Assembly (NCBI GenBank): GCA_904501975.1
Contig: CAJGCZ010000003.1
Coordinates: 47,559 to 111,558, forward strand
Reading direction: 5' to 3'
DNA: 64,000 bases
From: an uncultured Akkermansia sp.
GTDB taxonomy: Bacteria; Verrucomicrobiota; Verrucomicrobiia; Verrucomicrobiales; Akkermansiaceae
Below are positions 59,342 through 64,000 of this stretch, one piece after another. Positions within the stretch are counted from its first letter, which is position 1. Every line of letters starts with the position of its first letter. The notes below the pieces were generated by a model. That model was not told the DNA's origin. It was given only the letters and a program-made list of their open reading frames with translations, and made no database searches. The position numbers and the translations under genes are program-made.

Positions 59342-60367
59342 ATGTTTAAGAAAATCCTCCTGATGCTTTGCACCCTGTGCAGTATAACAGCCATGGCAGA
59401 TGAGCAAAAGGTGCTCATCATCGGCAACAGCTACACCTTTTGCAACGACCTTCCCAATGTATTGCAAGCCATGAGCAATAAAGCAAAATCGGAGCTGATT
59501 GTGGAATCTTACACCGCCGGAGCGATGAGTCTGCGTGGCTTTTTGGATGACCCGCAGCATGCTAAGGCCAAAGCTTTGGTGGAAAGTGGTGACTACGATT
59601 GGCTGATATTGCAAGACCAAAGCCAAACACCGGCTTACAAACCGGAGGAAACCATGGATTCCGTGCGACGATGGACCGCCATTGCTAAGAAAAACAAAAC
59701 CAAGGTCATGCTTTTCCTGACGTGGGCACATGCCTCGGCGGATACCAACGGTAAGGTTACACCGCTCACCTCGATGCAGGAGCAAACCAGCACCACCTAC
59801 TGCCGCGCCGCTGTAGCCAACAAGGTAAAAGTGGCTCCTGTGGGTGAAGCATGGGCCCGATGGTATAAGAAAAACCCGAATAAGCCCCTGCATGTCAATG
59901 ACATGTCGCACCCCAATGCCCAGGGCACCTACTTAGCAGCCTGCGTTATTCACGCGGCATTAACGGGTAAGCCGGTAAAAGTGAGCGGTGCGCTCAAACT
60001 CGGTAAACGTACTGTCATGAATGTGCCAAAAGGTACGGCTAAAGAGTTGCAGGCAATTGCCAACGCTACCGTCAAAAGCTTCTCTCCGCAAAAGTATCTC
60101 GATACCCTGGCCGAGCGCGAGCAAACGCTTCCCACAGCCGCCGAAATTAAGGCAAAATTGCATCAAGGCATCACCATTACAGAGATGACGGAATTAGCCG
60201 GCGAGCCTATTCATAAATCCGCAAACGATGGTCGCAAGACGTATCAGTACCGCCTCCGCGAAGGCGCAGAACTGGTAGCTTACGGTAATGAGGCCGATGT
60301 TGTGGAAAACATCAGCATCTCAGCCCCCGGTAAACCGGTTGAAATCATCAATACGGAAAGTCTCTGA
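59342..60367 (+). CDS. Exported SGNH/GDSL-like hydrolase
   Basis: 341 residues from the ATG at 59342. The signal peptide is 1-19 (LCSITAMA). The SGNH blocks are visible: VLIIGNSYTFCND (Ser30 as nucleophile, in GNS rather than GDS), LILQDQSQTP, and DMSHPNAQGTYLAA with the Asp/His pair. The C-terminal ~90 residues after the barrel are alpha/beta with no motif. Relatives remove acetyl groups from polysaccharides, peptidoglycan or sialic acid; which one is unknown. It begins 13 nt after the cyclo-ligase. Confidence 0.85.
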   Translation: MFKKILLMLCTLCSITAMADEQKVLIIGNSYTFCNDLPNVLQAMSNKAKSELIVESYTAGAMSLRGFLDDPQHAKAKALVESGDYDWLILQDQSQTPAYKPEETMDSVRRWTAIAKKNKTKVMLFLTWAHASADTNGKVTPLTSMQEQTSTTYCRAAVANKVKVAPVGEAWARWYKKNPNKPLHVNDMSHPNAQGTYLAACVIHAALTGKPVKVSGALKLGKRTVMNVPKGTAKELQAIANATVKSFSPQKYLDTLAEREQTLPTAAEIKAKLHQGITITEMTELAGEPIHKSANDGRKTYQYRLREGAELVAYGNEADVVENISISAPGKPVEIINTESL

Positions 60368-60496
60368 TTCCCGTTTGCGGCAGCGCACGGGGTGAAAGTA
60401 GGCACAACACCTCTCATTGGCAAGCTCATTCTCGGCATCGCGCACGCTTTTTCCTTCTATAAGTGTGGAAATTGCGTCAGTGCCACAGGAATGAGC

Positions 60497-60525
60497 TTGA
60501 TTTCACCTTGGCAAGTGATTAGAAT
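60497..60525 (+). promoter_or_regulatory. Sigma-70 promoter of glnS
   Basis: TTGATT (60497-60502), a 17-nt spacer, and TAGAAT (60520-60525). 8 nt separate it from the ATG at 60534. Confidence 0.65.
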
Positions 60526-60533
60526 ACACACGT

Positions 60534-62219
60534 ATGACGAACGAGGAAACAAAAAAAGACTTCATTCGTGACTGGATTGCCAAAGACATTGCAAAAGGTC
60601 ATTACAAGGCACCCATCACACGATTCCCCCCGGAGCCTAACGGCTACTTGCATATTGGTCACGCTAAAGCCATCTGCCTTGACTTTGGTGTAGCTAACGA
60701 GTACGCACAGCAAGGGGCGGTGTGTCACCTGCGTTTCGATGATACGAACCCCTGCAAGGAAGATGTTGAGTTCGTCAATTCCATTCAAGAGGACATCAAG
60801 TGGCTTGGATTCGACTGGGGTGAGCACCTGTACTGGGCCTCCGATATTTTCGATTTCTACTACGAGTGCGCCGTTCACCTTATTAAGAATGGTTTGGCCT
60901 ACGTTGACGAGCAGGATCGTGAGGCGATTCGCCAGCAGCGTGGCGACCTGATTACCCCGGGCACCAATTCTCCGTACAGAGACCGCCCGATTGAGGAAAG
61001 CTTGGCACAGTTCGAAGCCATGAAGGCCGGCAAATTCCCGGAAGGCGGCGCGGTGCTGCGTGCTAAGATTGATATGGCCAGCAGCAACATGAACATGCGC
61101 GACCCTGTCATCTACCGCATTTGCTACGATCCTCACCACAATACGGGTACCACTTGGTGCATTTACCCGATGTATGACTTTGCTCACCCGCTGGAGGACG
61201 CTCACGAGTTCATCTCACACTCCCTCTGCACCTTGGAGTTTGAGGACCATCGCCCGCTTTACGAATGGGTGATTGAGCACTGCCCCATCCCGGCTGGCTC
61301 TCGTCCGCAGCAGCGTGAGTTCTCTCGCCTTAACATCACATACACCGTGATGAGCAAGCGACTTCTGCGCTCCATGGTAGAAGAAGGCTTGGTTTCCGGC
61401 TGGGACGACCCCCGCATGCCCACGATTTGCGGTATGCGCCGCCGTGGCTATCCCGCCAAGGCCGTGGTGGATTTCTGTGTAGGTGTGGGCATCACCAAGT
61501 TCCCCGCCATTACCGATGTAGCCCGCTTGGAGAATGCTGTACGCAGCGAGCTGAACACCCATGCCGAGCGCCGCATGGCCGTTCTCAACCCGCTCAAGCT
61601 TGTGCTCACCAATCTTCCCGATGGGCACGAAGAAGAGGTGGAAGTTGCCATCAACCCCGAAAAAGAGGAGCTTGGCAACCGCAAAATTACGCTTACCAAA
61701 GAGGTATGGATTGAGCAGGACGACTTCATGGTGGAGCCGCCGAAGAAGTACAAGCGCCTGAGCCCCGGCGCCTGCGTGCGTTTGCGTGGCGGCTACTGCA
61801 TTGTTTGCACAGATTATGTGGCAGATGCAGACGGCAAGGTAACGGAAGTGCATGCAGAGATTCTGCCCGGCACTATTGGCACCAATCCCCCGGAGGGCAT
61901 CCGCTGCAAGGGTGCAATCCACTGGGTATCTGCCAAATATGGTGTAAAGGCAGAGGTTCGCCTCTACGACCGCTTGTTCAAGAATGAGACCCCGGCCAAT
62001 GACCCGGAGACATTCCGCGACGACATCAACCCCGATTCTCTGACGGTGTTGACGAATGCGGTGGTAGAACCCGCTTTGGCTCAAGCCGCACCCGAGTTCC
62101 ATTGCCAGTTTGAACGCACCGGTTATTTCGTAACCGACCGCTACGACCACAGCCCCGAGCACCCCGTGTTCAACCGTGCCGTGGGTCTGCGCGACTCTTG
62201 GGCAAAAATGAACAAGTAA
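60534..62219 (+). CDS. glnS: Glutaminyl-tRNA synthetase
   Basis: 561 residues. Class I GlnRS/GluRS family: TRFPPEPNGYLHIGHAKAI near the N-terminus (HIGH) and YTVMSKRLLRSMV (KMSKS variant MSK). LRFDDTNPCKEDVEFVNSI and the two C-terminal beta-barrels that read the anticodon fit GlnRS rather than GluRS. A bacterium with GlnRS charges tRNA-Gln directly instead of through GatCAB. It has a near-leaderless promoter; a hairpin separates it from ribBA. Confidence 0.97.
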   Translation: MTNEETKKDFIRDWIAKDIAKGHYKAPITRFPPEPNGYLHIGHAKAICLDFGVANEYAQQGAVCHLRFDDTNPCKEDVEFVNSIQEDIKWLGFDWGEHLYWASDIFDFYYECAVHLIKNGLAYVDEQDREAIRQQRGDLITPGTNSPYRDRPIEESLAQFEAMKAGKFPEGGAVLRAKIDMASSNMNMRDPVIYRICYDPHHNTGTTWCIYPMYDFAHPLEDAHEFISHSLCTLEFEDHRPLYEWVIEHCPIPAGSRPQQREFSRLNITYTVMSKRLLRSMVEEGLVSGWDDPRMPTICGMRRRGYPAKAVVDFCVGVGITKFPAITDVARLENAVRSELNTHAERRMAVLNPLKLVLTNLPDGHEEEVEVAINPEKEELGNRKITLTKEVWIEQDDFMVEPPKKYKRLSPGACVRLRGGYCIVCTDYVADADGKVTEVHAEILPGTIGTNPPEGIRCKGAIHWVSAKYGVKAEVRLYDRLFKNETPANDPETFRDDINPDSLTVLTNAVVEPALAQAAPEFHCQFERTGYFVTDRYDHSPEHPVFNRAVGLRDSWAKMNK

Positions 62220-62258
62220 TCATTCCCCCACTCGGACTCAACTCTTAAACACAACCAT

Positions 62259-62308
62259 GTTCGGCGGCTCGCGCCGCTGATATGCGAGCCGCCGAACAGA
62301 TTTTTTTT
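62259..62308 (+). terminator. Terminator-type hairpin in the glnS-ribBA gap, possible attenuator
   Basis: Perfect 14-bp GC-rich stem (62259-62272 with 62284-62297), 11-nt loop, then AGA and eight T (62301-62308). It ends only 6 nt before the ribBA ATG at 62315, and I find no promoter after it. A 7-codon frame, ATG at 62257 to TGA at 62280 (MFGGSRR), covers the left arm. It is either the glnS terminator or a control element for ribBA. Confidence 0.8.
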
Positions 62309-62314
62309 ACAGCC

Positions 62315-63691
62315 ATGAAGAATATTGAATTCTCCTCTAAAAACGGTGTATTTGATATAAACAGCTTCATCTGCGAATGCGATGCAGCCGTTTCCGGTGA
62401 GCCCCTGCCCGTTGTTGAACCGACAATGCCGGAGCCCCCTGCACAAGAGGAAAAGCAGCCGGTAGTGGCAGAAGTACCGGTAGCAGATGGCCCCGACCCC
62501 ATCGTATACCACCCGCTGGAAGAGGTGCTTTGCGATTTGCGCATGGGCAAACTCATCCTCATGACTGACGACCCGCACCGCGAAAACGAGGCCGACCTTG
62601 TTTGTGCCGGTCAATTCGCCACACCGCAAAACATCAACTTCATGGCTACACACGCTCGCGGCCTTATCTGTGTACCTATGGCACCCGAGCGCGTGGATGC
62701 TCTTTGCCTGCCCATGCAGGCCCAGCATAACACGGAAAAACTGCACACAGCATTCACTGTCAGTGTCGATGCTAAAGAAGGAACCACGACAGGCATCAGC
62801 GCCTTTGAGCGTTCCATCACCACGATGAAACTGGCAGACCCCAAATCCACCTTGGACGACTTTGTGCAACCCGGCCATTGCTTCCCGCTTCGAGCAGTAG
62901 AGGGCGGTGTCATTCGCCGTGCCGGCCACACCGAGGGCACCGTAGATATGCTGCGCATTGCCGGTATGGAGCCCGTTGGCGTTTGCTGTGAGATTATGAA
63001 AGAAGACGGCACCATGGCCCGCTTGGGTGAGCTGGGTGCCTTCCAGCGCCAATTTGGCCTCAAGGCCTGCTCACTTGCTCAAATTATTGAGCACCGCCAG
63101 CACACAGAAACATTGATTATTAAGGAAGAAGTGGTAAAACTGCCCACCGAGTTCGGTGAGTTCACATGCCATTCATACCATTCCAAGGTAGATGGGCAAA
63201 CCCATTTAGCACTCGTGCACGGCGATATTGACCCGGAGAAGCCTATTCTTTGCCGCGTTCATAGCGAATGTCTTACGGGCGATGTCTTTGGCAGCCGCCG
63301 TTGCGATTGCGGCAGTCAGCTGCACACGGCTATGCGCCGTGTAGCACAAGAAGGGGGGATTATTCTCTACCTGCGCCAAGAAGGCCGCGGCATCGGTCTT
63401 TCCGCTAAACTGCATGCCTACAAGCTGCAGGAGCAAGGGCTTGATACGGTGGATGCCAATATCCAACTCGGATTTGCACCGGATTTGCGCGATTACGGCG
63501 TAGGCGCCCAAATTCTGCGCGACCTCGGCGTGCGCAAGCTCCGCTTGCTTACCAACAACCCGCGCAAGATTGTAGGCCTTGCCGGCCATGGTATGGAGGT
63601 TGTAGAGCAGCTTCCCATCAGCATCCCTGCTCATGAGGATAATCAAGCCTACCTTGATACCAAGCGAGAGCGCATGGGGCACATGATTTAA
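62315..63691 (+). CDS. ribBA: Bifunctional RibBA: DHBP synthase / GTP cyclohydrolase II
   Basis: 458 residues from the ATG at 62315 (62282 is possible but would place the terminator hairpin in the coding sequence). An N-terminal acidic extension (about 1-65) is unusual. RibB follows: DDPHRENEADLVCAG, HARGLICVPM, GTTTGISAFER, HTEGTVDMLRIAG. RibA occupies the C-terminal half: the zinc site CLTGDVFGSRRCDCGSQL, LRQEGRGIGLSAKLHAY, TNNPRKIVGL. The two domains make the four-carbon unit and the pyrimidine precursor of riboflavin. No other rib genes are near. The RibB histidine and RibA zinc cysteines are intact. Confidence 0.96.
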   Translation: MKNIEFSSKNGVFDINSFICECDAAVSGEPLPVVEPTMPEPPAQEEKQPVVAEVPVADGPDPIVYHPLEEVLCDLRMGKLILMTDDPHRENEADLVCAGQFATPQNINFMATHARGLICVPMAPERVDALCLPMQAQHNTEKLHTAFTVSVDAKEGTTTGISAFERSITTMKLADPKSTLDDFVQPGHCFPLRAVEGGVIRRAGHTEGTVDMLRIAGMEPVGVCCEIMKEDGTMARLGELGAFQRQFGLKACSLAQIIEHRQHTETLIIKEEVVKLPTEFGEFTCHSYHSKVDGQTHLALVHGDIDPEKPILCRVHSECLTGDVFGSRRCDCGSQLHTAMRRVAQEGGIILYLRQEGRGIGLSAKLHAYKLQEQGLDTVDANIQLGFAPDLRDYGVGAQILRDLGVRKLRLLTNNPRKIVGLAGHGMEVVEQLPISIPAHEDNQAYLDTKRERMGHMI

Positions 63692-63695
63692 TTTT

Positions 63696-64000
63696 ACGCT
63701 CTGTTCTAGTTTTTAGTTGATAAATGGCAGTTTGTAGTCTCCACCCCGCGAGCGCAGCGAGCCGAATTTGAGAGTCCGGAGGACGACAGAAAGTAGCCGG
63801 GGGTGGTTCATCGAGGCGTAGCCGAAGATGAGACCCCCCGGTAACGCATGAAAATGATATGGAGCCCTGTAGCGCCTGAGGCGCAGCCGAAGACGCGGAA
63901 GGCCGACAGATAAGGGCGAGGGCGTAAGCCCGAAGCCATGAGCGGCGGCTCCGTATGTGTGCACATGGCATGTTAAGAGCCACGCTTTCTGTCGGCCCTC
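63696..64000. repeat. Second copy of the intergenic repeat family (cut by window end)
   Basis: Starts 5 nt after ribBA with the same end sequence as the 32572 element (ACGCTCTGTTCTAG then TTTTTAGTTGATA, 63696-63723). The interior shares wording with it: GCGAGCGCAGCGAGCCGAA, a TAGCCGGGGGTGG block, an ACCCCCCGGTAA block. It continues to the right edge, so its other end is not visible. The interior differs more than the ends, so the copies belong to different subtypes. I find no gene here. Confidence 0.75.

Noticed and set aside
60392..60565. A GTG-started ~56-codon frame before and into glnS
   Set aside because: It spans the glnS promoter and runs into the glnS coding start in another frame, with no ribosome-binding or domain evidence.

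Overview
The window reads as a gene-dense stretch of a Verrucomicrobiota chromosome, probably a gut lineage related to Akkermansia. This is inference: there is no rRNA or other marker here. Support comes from bactofilin, a bacterial Thi4, a secreted GH20 hexosaminidase, many unrecognised signal-peptide proteins, and an almost complete lack of Shine-Dalgarno sequences. About 54 protein genes are supported. I see no tRNA, rRNA, CRISPR array, insertion sequence or prophage.

Layout. 1-8.2 kb: a partial unknown gene, a cation-diffusion-facilitator transporter, rpoN, cmk-plsC-recF, then on the minus strand a cyclophilin and an ABC-F protein. 8.2-17.5 kb: a secreted protein with a thioredoxin-like end, a NagX/HGSNAT-like membrane acyltransferase, thi4 and thiE transcribed divergently, an AmgK-like sugar kinase next to two membrane proteins of unknown role, and pgi. 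17.6-20.6 kb: dapA-dapB-folK-panB (lysine/peptidoglycan, folate and pantothenate precursors). 20.6-23.6 kb, minus strand: argD, pyrH, frr, bactofilin. 23.7-29.7 kb: small exported proteins, a DMT exporter, and an oligopeptide ABC transporter (binding protein plus two permeases). 29.7-32.4 kb: an RsmA-Nudix fusion, a fused AhbA/AhbB-type siroheme decarboxylase, and an isolated 41-residue exported peptide. 32.5-33.1 kb: a long inverted-repeat intergenic element. 33.1-46.0 kb: two diverged copies of a pair encoding an exported transglutaminase-like protein with a discoidin-like C-terminus, followed by an exported thioredoxin-fold protein without CXXC. Between the copies lie an Fe-S membrane protein operon, proS and an M50 protease; the second copy also carries an FHA-domain membrane protein. 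46-56.2 kb: GH20 hexosaminidase, maf, ilvA, an L,D-transpeptidase-like protein, two pseudouridine synthases, a TPR protein and valS. 56.2-64 kb: two unknown genes, a MarR regulator, PgeF/YfiH, 5-formyl-THF cyclo-ligase, an SGNH hydrolase, glnS, ribBA, and the start of a second repeat element.

The most system-like feature is the duplicated transglutaminase-like/thioredoxin-like pair. I cannot name it, and its presence as two separate, diverged units argues for functional coupling of the two proteins.

The second window-wide signal is in gene expression. For about twenty transcription units a sigma-70 -35/-10 pair with a 16-18 nt spacer ends only 6-13 nt before the start codon, so transcription should begin at or within a few bases of the ATG or GTG. 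I used this to correct several start codons. Operon-internal genes also lack Shine-Dalgarno sequences; oppA (AGGAG) is the clear exception.
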